From contig CM054158.1 in assembly GCA_028751875.1 (NCBI GenBank), positions 6,230,082 to 6,294,081 on the forward strand: a stretch of DNA of 64,000 nt. Reading direction: 5' to 3'. Under the pieces are notes generated by a model that was not told where the DNA came from, did not search any database, and saw only the letters and a program-made list of their open reading frames with translations. This document shows, piece after piece, positions 1 through 12,150 of this stretch (its first letter is position 1; each line of letters opens with the position of its first letter). A program made the translations under genes and the position numbers. The stretch is from Rapana venosa (Eukaryota; Mollusca; Gastropoda; Neogastropoda; Muricidae).

Positions 1-900
1 TTTTAAACCAGGAATGTGTCGACGATAAAATTAATGTAAAAACACCGAAAAATAAAATCCACACGCACAAAAAACAACAAACAAAGCCCCAAACAACACA
101 ACCTGAAAAAGATTGTTTCACACCCACACACCCACAAGCAAAATGGCACATTCTGATATGCACACACACATTAAAATACTTAAAAAGCAAAATCAAAATG
201 GCACATTCTGATCCACAATGTTAAGTACCAATTCAATATCAAAATTATGTTTCTTGTTTTTTTTTGTAAAGTGACTGCCTCTTAGTTGATAAAATACTGA
301 TATCAAAATGATTAAACCTGGGTAAAGATAATGCTTGCCAGTAAACTGTCAAAATCCTGTTGACCCTGCTTAGGTTGTTACCAGACTTGATGAAGGAGTA
401 CGTGTACTGCCTGCCAATGCTGCTGAGAGAGAGACGCTTTCTTGGGTATGAGCAACGCGCACGTGGCCATTTTCAAATCAGACCATTGTGCCTCTAAAAC
501 AAGCACAAGGCTTTCCATTTTCCTGTAGCCTTTACAACGATGACAAGACAAAACAGAAACTGCAGACAAGGATGAACTCTTGAGCTTGATGAAAAATAGT
601 AACAGAACTGAAACACATGGGAACATACATGTATACAGGCCTAGGGATAGTACAGGGCATAACGTTTACAAAATAAAAAAAGAATCCAGTGGTTGATTCA
701 GATAGCACAACCTATCATTATGGCTATAATTATTACTTGCTGACACTTGTGTAAATAAAAGAAACACAAAACTCAGTCCATTTTCATGACCCCCCCCCCC
801 CCCCCCCCTCTAGTCTTGATGTAAGATTCCAATAGCACCAGATGAAAACCAAGTTGATGCCTGCCCAAACCAAGCTGACCAATGAATCAATGCAATGATC
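1..900. other. Gene-free flank, left edge
   Basis: AT-rich sequence with no recognisable coding potential. It holds a short local duplication around 140-215 (a repeated AAAATGGCACATTCTGAT), scattered CA-rich tracts and a run of 19 C at 790-808. The only long ORF here (378-626, minus) is low-complexity and shows no family features. Confidence 0.6.
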
Positions 901-969
901 AGTACTAAAAGTACTGTGAAGGAAAGTTGGAAATGACGATAGCTAGGAACACATCATAGGTAGGGATGG

Positions 970-1034
970 ATATGTGTGCGCGTGCGCGAGTGTGTATGTG
1001 TGTGTGAGAGATATAGAGTGAGAGAGAAAGAGAA

Positions 1035-1100
<66 letters not shown>
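970..1100. repeat. Compound (TG)n / (AG)n microsatellite
   Basis: A TG-rich stretch passes directly into a long GA/AG dinucleotide tract. Overlapping Ser-Leu and Arg-Glu ORFs in several frames are artefacts of the repeat. Confidence 0.9.
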
Positions 1101-1104
<4 letters not shown>

Positions 1105-1224
1105 CAGTTGGCTTTTGTGAGGGCAAATGAGAAAGAGGTGAACACAAGAGGACATGTAAGCAAATAGTGTAAAAGATGACACAATAATGCAATAAAATTT
1201 GATCCCCCAAAAATTAAATAAAAA

Positions 1225-1545
1225 AGAATCTTAAAGACTTATAAAAAAAATAACAATAAAGACATGTAAAAAAGATAACTTTAAAGACATATAAAAAGAT
1301 AACCATAAAGACATAAAAAAGATAACTTTAAAGACATATTAGAAAAGATAACCTTTAAGACATATAAAAAAGATAACCATAAAGACATGTAAAAAAGATA
1401 ACCTTAAAGACATAAAAAAAAGATAAGCATAAAGACATATAAAAAAGATAACCTTAAAGACATTAAAAAAAGAGATAACCATAAAGACAACACCAAAACC
1501 TTAAAGAAATAAAAAAAGGAAAACCTTAAAGACATAAAAAAATGG
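1225..1545. repeat. Degenerate ~24-bp minisatellite
   Basis: About 13 irregular copies of an A-rich unit containing AAAGACATAAAAAAGATAAC. Unit length varies by a few bases because of A-run slippage. Confidence 0.85.
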
Positions 1546-3535
1546 ATTAAGTACAAGCAACTCTGAAATATTGACTAGAAGATTGTCATTGGAAGTTACA
1601 TTCTCAAAGTTGACTTCCACTGAGAAAACAAATCTTTGGTAAGAAGGGACGACAAATTTGGCAACAGAATAAACGCTGACTCAAAGTGAAACGTTCATCG
1701 CAGACACAGCTGATGTGCTTGCTAATTAATCTGGAGTAATATGCAGAAAAATGCAAACATCTCTGATAACATTAATAAGTGAAGGGATTTGGTTTTGCCA
1801 TACCGACTGAAGCTTCAATTCCAGGATACTAAATCCAACAGAGTGTATGTTTCTTCTACTGACGGGAAAAAATCCCTGTGTATTTTTAAAGACTGTGCAG
1901 CACAGTGTGCACCTCTTTTTGCTGCTTTATCTGCTGTATCATTGCCATAAAAAAACCAACCACCACCACCACCTCCCAGCATGGGAGGGCAGCTAGCAGA
2001 AGCTGAGAGAAGAAAGAGCCTGTGCTCACTACCCAGTGTATGGGATGACAGAAGATCTGTATGGCCAAACCAGGCCTTGTGTCAGTGTTGAAAAACACCG
2101 ATACAGGCTAGAGCAATATATATCCCTGGTGTGCACACAAGATACCATCTGGAAATTAATAATAATAATAATAATAAAAAATGGACTCTGACACCCCCCT
2201 CCCTCCTCTCTCACACACACAGATGCACACGTAACAAAGCATGCAAGTCAATAGAAATGAGTTGTGGATGGACAAGGGGCACACACCTGTCAATGAAGCA
2301 GTCCAACCATCAGATCTCACATCAATCACACACAGCCTGAAGCCTCAGGCGATTCTTTTGCATCCATAATGATTTGTGCTTTTTCATCAACTTGATATCT
2401 ATCAACATCTGCATCCGAACTATGCCCTATAGTCTTCACACATTGGTCAGCATTCAGGTCTGATGATGGATGGAATGCATAGCCCTATGTACTCAGACTT
2501 ATCAGCATGTGTGTGTGTGCCTCTCCTCACACTGAACGCGCTGCATTATCACGTTTTGGTTTTTCAGAGTATATTTATCTTCTCTTGTCCCAGTGCTGGA
2601 CACGTCATTTATGATCTACATGAAATACCAAAATCAAGAAGACATAGATCTGCATAAGGATGATGATCAACAGTGCCATGTTCCCTTTCTCAAGAGAATC
2701 TGCATATGTATGATAAAAGACATTTCAGAGAACTTCATGCCGGTGCAAGAAAAGAAGCGCTTTGATTTGTCTTTGCAAGATATAGCGCATATACATTCCA
2801 TTCATTATTATTATTATTTTCAGCCCAAGTTTACACACAGTTTTCACAACCCTTTGACACACATTTCATAGCCCTGTGCACCACCATCTTATTGAAATAT
2901 CCTTTTCATTTAGCAGAAATAAAATAACAAAGAAAATGACAACAACAAAATTCCAGACTTTCTTATCAGAATGTACAGGAGTTTTCAAGATGTTCATTCA
3001 AAAATCCAAACGGTACTATTACTTAAAAAAATCCAACACCCTCAACCTCCCCCAAAACAACCCTTCTACAAAAAACCCCGTTATCTTTACTACACTTTCA
3101 ACATGTTGACCAGTGAAAACAATGACTGTGAAAGAAAATGTTGATCAAAAGATGACATAGTGCATATTTTCCTTCTGAGAAAAGCATTTTAAAAAAATGA
3201 TGTGTGTTGGTTTGGGATGTCCTTTTGTTAACATCCTCACCATACCCACACTTACCAAGCAAATACACATGCACACATGAGCAGACACACACATCTTTAT
3301 TTTTTTCAAATGGTTCTTTTTCCCCCCCCACCATAAACACCTCTGATTTCAAGGCTTCTTAAAAAATTAATTTTAAGGAAGATGTTAAAAAAAAAGAGTG
3401 ATTCTGAATTTCTAATTTGAGTTAGTGCTGCACACTTACATGAAATGTACAGTACAGGCAAGGTTACTTTCTCTTCATTCTTTCTTTTTTTTGGGGGGGG
3501 GGGGTGACAATTGCTTTTTTTCTCTCCACTTCTTG
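1546..3535. other. Intergenic DNA with a LINE/SINE tail fragment
   Basis: No gene seen. At about 2750-2820 (plus orientation) there is a short copy of the tail shared by the LINE and SINEs of this window: GCGCTTTGATTTG, then an AAGATATAGCGC-like motif, ATTCCATTCATT and (ATT)n. Confidence 0.5.
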
Positions 3536-3536
3536 T

Positions 3537-3625
3537 TCCTCGGTTCACCAATGGCAAGACTTTGCGTATGCATCAGTTTGGCCACAATTAAGGTAGCTGC
3601 ATTCTGACTTTTGGAATGACGATTA
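3537..3625 (+). repeat. SINE module (CACCAATGG box)
   Basis: A short segment with GGTTCACCAATGG and GTAGCTGCATTCTGAC that recurs at 8470-8550, 10410-10490, 13548-13630 and 46815-46900, and in reverse near 4085 and 43830. It forms the 3' part of one SINE subfamily. Confidence 0.6.
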
Positions 3626-3681
3626 CTTTCAATCTTGAATACTAGCACTAGCTTTTTTTCAATTTAGATAATATGGAAAGA

Positions 3682-3838
3682 AGATGGCAGGAAGGTTTAG
3701 ATGTTCACCTGCCTGACAAGAAAACCATAAGGTTCTGGGTTTGAGTCCCAGCATTGCATTTTCTACCCAGTCTGATGGGAAAATCAAACTGAACGTCAAG
3801 TCTTTGGGAGGGGATCTAAACCAGTCAAACCTGTGTGC
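3682..3838 (+). mobile_element. tRNA-derived SINE head, degenerate
   Basis: GGTTCTGGGTTTGAGTCCCAGC resembles a tRNA B box (GGTTCRANTCC), and about 40 bp upstream lies a weak A-box-like segment. The body beyond 3770 is unlike the dominant SINE of this window, so this may be a different family. Confidence 0.4.
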
Positions 3839-3854
3839 TTTTATTTATTTATTT

Positions 3855-4020
3855 TATTCTTTTATATCGAGGATAATGGAATAAGTACTTATGTGCTTTT
3901 TTACATCTAGTCCCCGTGTGTATGCGGTTTTGTACATTTTGTCATCTGTTCCCACCGGCACACAATGGCCTACTCTTGCGAAAAGCGGAATAGGATTTAA
4001 CGTGTGCTTACGGACTTGTG
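3855..4020 (-). mobile_element. tRNA-SINE (dominant family), 5'-truncated
   Basis: Reversed tail and body of the dominant SINE: CGAGGATAATGGAATAAG, the CATCTGTTCCCACCGGCACA box and AATGGCCTACTC. It breaks off before the tRNA head. A reversed CACCAATGG module follows at about 4085-4130. Confidence 0.75.
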
Positions 4021-4154
4021 CACATCAAAAGAACCTCCCTTAATGATGGGTTTGGAGGGGGAGGGGAACCTAGTTGCACAAGCAAAAATCTCACCATTGG
4101 TGAACCTCGTGGCTCTAGCCAAGGAATGAACAAAAACTTAGATATCAGAACACC

Positions 4155-4182
4155 ACCCCCCCCCCCCCCCCCCCCCCCACCA
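4155..4182. repeat. Poly(C) run
   Basis: Homopolymer C tract, one of several of 15-28 bases in the window. Length in the assembly may be unreliable. Confidence 0.9.
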
Positions 4183-4199
4183 CTCCCAAGGATATCATT

Positions 4200-5870
4200 G
4201 TTTTACAACGATGCAATATTACAATACTTGTTGCTTACCTGAAGAAGTAGTGCAGGTATGGACTCTAAATTTGAATAACTTCAAGGAAGAAGAAAGTATA
4301 ATACTTTTTGATTTTTCTGATACAAATATTTATGATCACTATTGCTGAAAGAGCAGCGAGTAACCCCATAGCACATCACACTCAGTCCATTATAACAACA
4401 TAAATATCCATTTGACATAGGATACATTCCCTTAAATGTCATGTTATGTCAAGGATAGATAAAATTGATTATCCTCTATCAGAAAAGCATGGACCTGGAA
4501 TTACCACAAATTGTGACAATTTACCGACTTAGCATATAATCATTTCACTTTGTAATAATGCAAATCGTACTCGCACACAAAAATGACCGTGTACATGTAT
4601 ATATAATCGATATTACTTCAATATTATGGCATGATACATATTAGTCACACTGGCTTTTTCTTAGTTCTCTTGGAATATTGCACATTAATAAAAATGTTAA
4701 ACGGAAACTTACAACATGCAGCCCTGTGACCATTTCACAAATTTCAATATTTTCTCAAATTTCATTCATTTTGATTCTATCACCATTACCACACACACAC
4801 ACCCCGACTAGAAAGTTGGCATCTCATTAATGTAGAAACAATTCATATGATCAATTATCAAGCCATCAATTCCTGGAACGCTCCATTCATTCCAAAATGA
4901 AATTTTAGCAAATAAACAAGTTCAATAGAAGCATTCCCCCCTTCCCCTCAAAAGAAGTAGTATTCTCCCCTGTGAATTGGCCTGAAGAGGACTCCAATCT
5001 TTCTAAATGTCTGTTCTAAGAAGTACAATCTTTCCTCATCCATTCTTACTATTCCCTTTTTCACTTTCTTGCATTAGTCCAAGTACCCAAGTTTTGACAT
5101 TCATGCGTAGTGATCATCTTTCACAACTTCTGTACCTCCCCTTATATACAAATATCCATATCAAATAAACTTTTAAAAACTCTTGTTTTTCTATCATCCC
5201 CAATAAACTCTAAAAAACATACTCAAAATAACAAGTCACAAAATCTGTCACCAGCATTTCAAAGAAAAAAAAGAAAGAAAAAAAAGAAACAAACCGCCAA
5301 AACCAAAACAAGCCTCAGAAGCACACACATAAAATCAACATTAATTTAATTCCATTATGAAAAACAAACAATAGAAACTAAAAAACGACACTTTTTCATG
5401 TCACAAAGAAAACCTTTTTTAAAAAAAAAAGGGGGGGGGGGGGGACTGCAATGACACTGTATGTTGCACAGCCAAACACACCAGGGAAGAAAGAGCCAGA
5501 ATAGCAAGCTTAAGCCTGCCAGTCAGGAGACCAGGCTGACAACTGAAGGCCCACAGAAGGATGATGGCAAGTGCTGATCTGGGACACAATCTGAAAGTGT
5601 GTGCGCAAAGCTTCATGACGAAGAACAGGCATATGATCCTCATCCCCGCTGACCACACACACACTGATGACGACAACGACTCACCCGACAACCCACCAGC
5701 TAGAGGGCAACAGCAAGGGGCCGGTGTGATGAAAGCGCACTTAGCTCACTGTCACAGGACTCCACTGTTTCATTGACGCTAAGTTTAAAGCCGCCAAGCA
5801 ATGTCAGTTTTACAATATGTGAGGACTGTCACTCCTCGTCAGCTAACTTAATTGTCTCAGCAACTGCAAC
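4200..5870. other. Gene-free AT-rich stretch
   Basis: No coding exon, tRNA or recognisable element. It contains a G homopolymer after an A run near 5420-5443. Weak ORFs at 5419-5691 (minus) and 5561-5776 (plus) overlap each other and show no family features. Confidence 0.5.
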
Positions 5871-5879
5871 CGTTTGGTG

Positions 5880-6302
5880 GCCAATCTATTTATTTATTTT
5901 ATTTATACCACTTTTAGTCACGAGATTTCTCTGCGTGAAATTCGGGCTGCCCTCCCCGGGCAGAGTGCATCGCCACAAGAGCAGCGCCACCCATTCTTTT
6001 TTTTCTTTTTTTGTCTGCATCTGTATTTGTTTCCCTATCAGAGTGGCTTTTTTCTAAGAATTTTGCCAGGAACAACTCCTTTGTTGCCGTGGGTTCTTTT
6101 ACGTGCGCTGAATAATTTTGTGCATCACACGGGACCTCGGTTTATCGTCTCATCCAAAAGACTAGCGCCCAGACCACCACTCATGGTCTAATGGATGGGG
6201 GAAAAGTTTCGGGTCCAAACGGGATTTGAACCACCGCACACTTCCGACCCGGACTTTTTGCTTTCTAGACAGGCGCGTTACCTCTCAGGTCACTTACGAT
6301 GA
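5880..6302 (-). mobile_element. Long tRNA-derived SINE, second family
   Basis: Read on the minus strand it has a degenerate tRNA-like head (GGTTCAAATCCCGTTTGG near 6215-6232), a body containing the reverse of GCCGTGGGTTCTTTTACGTGCGC, and a 3' part with GGGCTGCCCTCCCCGGGCAG and ATTTATTTTATTTATA. I recognise this layout as a widespread molluscan SINE type, from memory and not by search. Confidence 0.7.
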
Positions 6303-6304
6303 AT

Positions 6305-8460
6305 TCTTTTTCAAGGTAACCATCCTTTCACTGCATTAGAGTATGACAAAGGAGGTAATCTTATACATACAGTAATACGGATCTCTCTTGATACTGTAAC
6401 CCTTCGACAAATCAGAAGGCCAGTCTTGCTGAAATTCTCCCACATTCTGAACTGCTTTTATTTTGAAGTGAACCAGCTGTTAGGGACTTCCTATGCAAAT
6501 GGTAATGTAGTTCCTGAATGCTTCATCGTCTCTAGTTCTTTGATGTCTGATTGTCATGTTGTCAGTTTGACAGTTGCAGAAATGCCCTGTTGGGGGAAGG
6601 GCAACACTGCGATTGCATAACCACGAGGCGGATGAATTGCATTGATTTAGTTCTTTATTAAACCCCATTTCATCACACATGGCTGGTCAGCTTGAACGAT
6701 TATTTGTAGTCATGAATACAAATTTCTGTAATTGCCTTTCAACACACCGGCCCCTGGTGATTATGTCCCAGCTGATGATTGATGATGCACCGTGAATGAT
6801 GACTGATGATGCACCGTGAATGATGATGCATCATGAACTGATGCACCATAAACTGCTGACAACGATATGAAGACAGACACATGATGGTGGGATGCCGTCC
6901 ATGGTTTCTGTCCCCGACACATTTCACAAGAACGCCACTACACCCACGCTTGCCTACATACACTTTTTGGTGAAAGCTGATGGTGATGCCAGCCAGGGTA
7001 AGGATGGCAGTCGATGTATCAAAACACAGGCATGTGAATTCCACAGGCTTGGAGTTCTGTCTTCAGCAACTGTCATCCAATTATGCTGAGGCACTGAACA
7101 CAGTGTTCTGAACGTGGTCAGACGCTATCAAAAGACTGATGTGTCCGGGGGTTGGGGGGCAGGGGAGGCAGGACTGTGCAAAAACACACTTTTCTTTGTT
7201 TTCAACTTTGGTCAGGCCTTTAAAAAAAAAAGAGAGATGTTTGGTCTTGCCGTGAAAAAATACACACATGTATGTTTCCAGGCAAGTCCACTGACTACAA
7301 TCATTGGCTTGAAATATCTTTGGTAAATTAAATGTCATGTGTAGCACACATCTGACACTTCTTGTTACTGCTGCAACCTGCACCTTCCCCGTGTAGATCA
7401 GAAACTGACTGATCTACAGTTTGGCTTGAAAGGAAAAATGGACATGTCAGCTTTCAATCAACAAGTCATTTCAACCATTACTAGAATGAGTGAACACAAA
7501 TAAAGAAAAAAAAAGACACAAACAAAACAAATTTAATACTGGTAATAAAACCAGAATGACAAGTGAAAGTCCATGCATCTCACTATTACAGTAATGCGTG
7601 TCATCAAGAACTGACAATCCTCTTTTCTTGAGCATTAATTGAATCAACAAAAATCTGACTCTAGACAGTCATTCATCTTCATAACTACATGACTTATGGC
7701 ACAATCTTCAACATTCTGTTTTTACAGTACACATATTGCAGCCTCGATTTAGGAAAATATATATTAACCAGTCTGCAAGAAAGGGGACAGAGAATCAAAC
7801 CAAACCAAATATATATAGAACATGACAAACATGAAACGAAAACAGAAACTCCCTCAGGCTTACAGGTTTACTCTTTCCAACTACAGCAAAGATCAACAAA
7901 ATCATCAACTTGACTTTTCTTCAGAGTCACAGATGATGCTACGCATTGCGAGTACATGGTCCCCAGAGTCTATTCAGAGCTGACTATTTCCCACTGAAGT
8001 GTATGCACAAGCAGTATTTGGTATCATCCCAGATTTAAAAAAAATATTTAAAAAAAGAAAGAAGAAAAAAAGAATGGACGTCCCTGCAACCTTCCCCTCT
8101 TTCTTTTTCTTTGGTAATCAAAGAACAAAAACAAAACCAAAAAATGAGAGAGAGAGGAAGAGGGAGAGAGAGAGAGGAAGAGGGAGGGAGAGAGAGAGCT
8201 TTGGTTTCATCATGAAGATACTGCATTGTTATGGCAAAACAGAACAGACACAGGGTGAACATTAACTCAGCAAGGTCTTGGGGTGAAAGTGTACCAAAAA
8301 ACATGATTCAAGCTAAAAAAAAAAAAACAGCAAACCAACCAACAACAAATAACCTGGAATTTGTCACAAATCTTGTGATATGCAAAACACATGTGATAAT
8401 GGTACACACAGTTTCCTCTTGTACAAAATACTTGCCTGTTCTTTTCCTTTGTTTCTCGGC
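6305..8460. other. Intergenic DNA, simple repeats only
   Basis: No gene recognised. A small degenerate repeat of GATGATGCACCGTGAAT lies at 6770-6850, and a GA-rich tract at 8140-8200. Confidence 0.5.
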
Positions 8461-8461
8461 T

Positions 8462-8905
8462 AAAACTTAGGTTCACCAATGGTGAGATTTTTGCACATGG
8501 GACTGTTTGTGCCCACCCTTCAGGTAGCCGCATTCTGTCTTTGGGGATGATGTCTAAACATCGCACCAGTGTGCATGCGTTTTATTTTTGTCATCTGTTC
8601 TTGCTGGCATACAATGGCCTACTCATCCAAAAGGCAGAACAGGTTTTAACATATGTGCAAGATGTTTTGCGTGCGTTTGCTCACGAGATAGGCCTCGGTT
8701 TACAGTCTCATCTGAAGGACTTCCGGGGCAGTGGAGTTGGTGCTACCAGCTCCACTGCCACTGTACTGATGCCAATTCCAGAGGAATAACCCCCTTAATT
8801 AAATGGGTGTCTTGGTGTGTGTGTGTGTGTCTGTGTGTGTGTTTGAACCTGGGCTAGGTCCCGGGCTGTCAAGTGCAACGGTCTAACCGCGCTATCCCCC
8901 TCCCT
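8462..8905 (-). mobile_element. Full-length tRNA-SINE with CACCAATGG tail
   Basis: Minus orientation: CACCAATGG module, CATCTGTTC box, AATGGCCTACTC, GTCTCATCTGAAGGACTT, then a (GT)n insertion and a degenerate head near 8850-8900 (reverse of GGGATAGCGCGGTTAGACCG). Head and tail are both present. Confidence 0.75.
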
Positions 8906-9271
8906 GGTTTAAAATACTTAGTTTTTATGTTACTTTTCATTTGACGTAAACAGTCGCAAAAATATCCAATACATGTACAAATATATACAGAAGTACAGCT
9001 TTAAATCATTTCATGGTCCTCAAACACAGAACTTATTTGCTATAACATATCTTGGTTCCCTTAGAGAAATGAAAACACAATTTTTTCATTTCTTCTGCTC
9101 GTCTTTGGTCAAGTCCTATAAGCGATTAGTGGGAAAAGACACAGACGGGGTTCAGGGCTGGCTGGGTGGGTGGGTTAGTCAGACTCATCACGTTATCACC
9201 AAGAGGAAAATCATGAGATGAAAACTGTCATGCTATGAGAAAAAACAAGAGGGTGTGACTAACTGCTGCAG

Positions 9272-9455
9272 ACTGTTAAAAGGGTGGGGCAAAGATTGGA
9301 ATGAAAGAAAGAAAGGGAAAAATAAAGACCACAGGCTGAATCAGAGCAAGAACAAATAACTAACAGAAAGAGAAGAGCGCTCAGAACTGACGTACAATGC
9401 TGCAGGGGAAAAGGGGAGGAGGGGGGGGGGAGAGAGAGAGAGAGAGAGAGAGAAC
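9272..9455 (+). repeat. Duplicated segment, copy 1 (left part)
   Basis: Nearly identical to 11926-12090, including AAAGACCACAGGCTGAATCAG and the (AG)n tract at its end. The right part of the same unit resumes at about 10108-10240. The LINE fragment between them therefore inserted in the AG tract after the duplication. Confidence 0.8.
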
Positions 9456-10107
9456 TCGAACTCGAATGATTTATTCACAAAAAGGCCATTGGCTCATACA
9501 TGAAGGGGGTTGCCGAACTGCTTAGTATTTTGGTTTAAACACACACGCACACACACACCCCCCCACACACATACACACACACACACAGACCAACATGTTA
9601 CTGTATAACACAAAGTCAGCTACAAAAATATGACTTAGGATAACATTATCTCTCTAATTCTGAAAGCTTTACACAAATATAAAGTGAGGCTGCGCACAAC
9701 CTCAGGATGACTTGATGCCAGGAGTAAACAGAGTCTAAATAAATTAGGCTGTCTACTATATTTAACAGGGATGTAGTTCTGCCTAACATCCTCAAATACT
9801 GGACAGCACAACACAAAATGTACTTCATCCTCCGGAGCTTGCTTACATAATGGGCATAGCAGCCTGAGGTCGTCAATACCATGTTCTCTGTATCTGAATT
9901 TATGAACATTTATATCTGATACACCAAGTCTAAACTTAAGACATTATTCTTTTCAAATGTATATCCATATCAAGTTTTAGATAAGGTTTGACATCATGCG
10001 AACTTATAAATTGTCTGTACATTTGAAATCTTTCACTGTTTTGTATATGATCACTCCATTGTTGCCATCAGCAGTCAATCAATCTTTGCCTGAAAGCGTT
10101 AATAAAC
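9453..10107 (-). mobile_element. LINE 3' fragment inserted in (AG)n
   Basis: The reverse complement encodes the C-terminal zinc-knuckle region also seen at 52332-52735, with CPLC then EDEVHF and a following Cys, broken by frameshifts. The 3' end reads GTGAATAAATCATTCGAGTTCGAGTT and then (CT)n. Its 5' edge (TTTATTAACGCTTTCAGGC) is at the same position as in the other copy. Confidence 0.7.
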
Positions 10108-10124
10108 AGAGAGAGAGAGAGAGA

Positions 10125-10164
<40 letters not shown>

Positions 10165-10240
10165 AGAGAGAGAGAGCAAGGAGTGAGTGATAAAATATCA
10201 TACAGAGCAGCTGCAAGAAAGCTTACCAGTTCACAGGTAA
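10108..10240 (+). repeat. Duplicated segment, copy 1 (right part)
   Basis: An (AG)n tract followed by GCAAGGAGTGAGTGATAAAA and GCTGCAAGAAAGCTTACCAG, matching 12090-12150 of copy 2. Confidence 0.8.
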
Positions 10241-10394
10241 AGGACACAAGGTCACAAAAAGGCACCATCCTTATCCCATTTTAGAAATACTGCTCTGCTC
10301 GAAATCGTTCCTTTGTGGTAAAAGTAATGGTCTTCACCTGCGGAATTCTGTTGGCTTTTGTTTGTTTGTTTGTTTGTTTGTTTGTTTGTTGCTC

Positions 10395-10815
10395 CTCAGC
10401 TGTGGCTCTGAGGTTCACCGATGGTGAGATTCTGCATATGCAAATGTTTGTCCGCCATTTTGGTAGCCCCATTTTGACTTTGAGGATGTTGTCTAGATAC
10501 AACACAAGTCGGTATACTTTAAAAACAAACACATGAACCAAACAAACTTCTTGTTACTAATACCTACTAGCATGTAATGCCCTACTTTTCCAAAAGGCAG
10601 AACAGATTTATCATGCGATCAAGATATTCTGCATGTCTTCATACACAGGGTCTTGGTTTAAAGTCTAATCCCAAGGATTTTCAGGGGAGTGGATTCAGTA
10701 CCGATGTTTAACTCCAGGGAAAATTTCCCTCGAACAGGCTGCTCCTCAGTGGTGGCTTGAACCTGCACTGTCAGATATCAAGAGCTCAATGCTCTAACCA
10801 CTACGCCACCATAGA
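10395..10815 (-). mobile_element. tRNA-SINE with CACCAATGG-type tail
   Basis: Minus orientation; follows a (TTTG)n tract at 10355-10390. Contains the GTTCACCGATGG module, a degenerate body, and a head near 10780-10812 that in reverse reads TGGCGTAGTGGTTAGAGCATT (A-box-like). Confidence 0.75.
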
Positions 10816-11925
10816 CTACTTAAAATCACTGTCATTTAGCTCTGACCACCCCATCATTTCAGGATATAGAATGCTGCTTTGGCACAATCAATCATGACTG
10901 AGATGTGGCTTCTTTCAATTTCTGACATGGCACTTTCATAGGTATTTATAATGGATTTGAGAGAGAAAAGCTGCTACCTCGCCAACAATGAACTTAACTA
11001 GTTCATGTTTCTATGAGCAGTTTGAAGGTGACAAAGTTGCCTGACGTCCTGACCAGCTGCGCTCTGCGTTCTACAGAATGACCGACTAAGTATTTAGCAG
11101 CATGTCATCTGTAGCTGACCTCTGAAGAGAAAACTTGAGGTCTTCTTAGCTCTAGGCGTTACTGTTCAGTTTTTGAAAAATCTTCAATGAATGAACAAAT
11201 GGCAGGTATGTGATAATGATAATAATATATGGAATTTATATAGCGCTGAATCTTGTACAACAAACATGTAACATGTCGAGGTTGGAGCAGAAGACAAAGA
11301 GAGAGACCTGTCAGAGAACTGGAGAGCTGTCGACAGAGTGGCCTGCCTGCCTGCCTGCCTGCCTGCCAACAAAGGGCCCGCTCCTCAGCATTGCTAAGCT
11401 CGTTTTTCTACTCAGAGAAACTTTCAGACAGCAGTTACATCTACCTACAGTACCCATCCTGATGTTTCTGTCATAGCTGTGAGTCCATTTAAAAAAACAA
11501 CTGGTTTTTGAGAATGAAAAGAACAAGGAGAGCGAGAGAGAGAGTGTGAGTTTGAGTGTGTGTGTATGTATGTGTGTGTGAGTGTGTATGTGTGTGTGAG
11601 TGTGTATGTGTGTGTGAGTGTGTATGTGTGTGTGTGTGTGAAGTATAAAGCTGTGTGTTTATAAACGTATGTGAGGTACCAACAAAAGAAGAGAGGTTAC
11701 TACTCAGTGCCAAAAAAAAAAAAGAAGCACAGCACTTCACTAACAAAATGAAGTATCGTTTTAAAATAAATGCAAAGGAAAGAAACCTGTAGAAATTGGT
11801 AAAACTGCCCTCTGTATGTTAAAAAACAACCCTACAGTAATGCTTTACATTTTCTATCTTCAATTTTAATAGCAAGGGAAGGGAGGCAACTTCCTGGCTT
11901 TGAAAGGAACATGTGAAAGAATTCA
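10816..11925. other. Intergenic DNA with microsatellites
   Basis: No gene seen. Holds a reversed LINE/SINE tail at 11205-11262 (ATATGGAATTTATATAGCGC), a (CCTG)n tract at 11340-11366 and a (TG)n tract at 11545-11640. Confidence 0.5.
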
Positions 11926-12150
11926 CACTGTTAAATGGGTGGGGCAAAGATGGGAAAGAAAGAAAAGAAAGGGAAAAATAAAGACCACAGGCTGAATCAG
12001 AGCAAGAACAAATAACTAACAGAAAGAGAAGAGCGCTCAGAGCTGACGTACAATGCTGGGGGGGATGGGGGAGGGAGGGAGAGAGAGAGAGAGCAAGGAG
12101 TGATACAATATCATACAGTGCAGCTGCAAGAAAGCTTACCAGTTCACAAA
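11926..12150 (+). repeat. Duplicated segment, copy 2 (uninterrupted)
   Basis: Matches 9272-9455 joined to 10108-10240 without the LINE fragment, so it shows the empty-site state of the unit. Confidence 0.8.
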
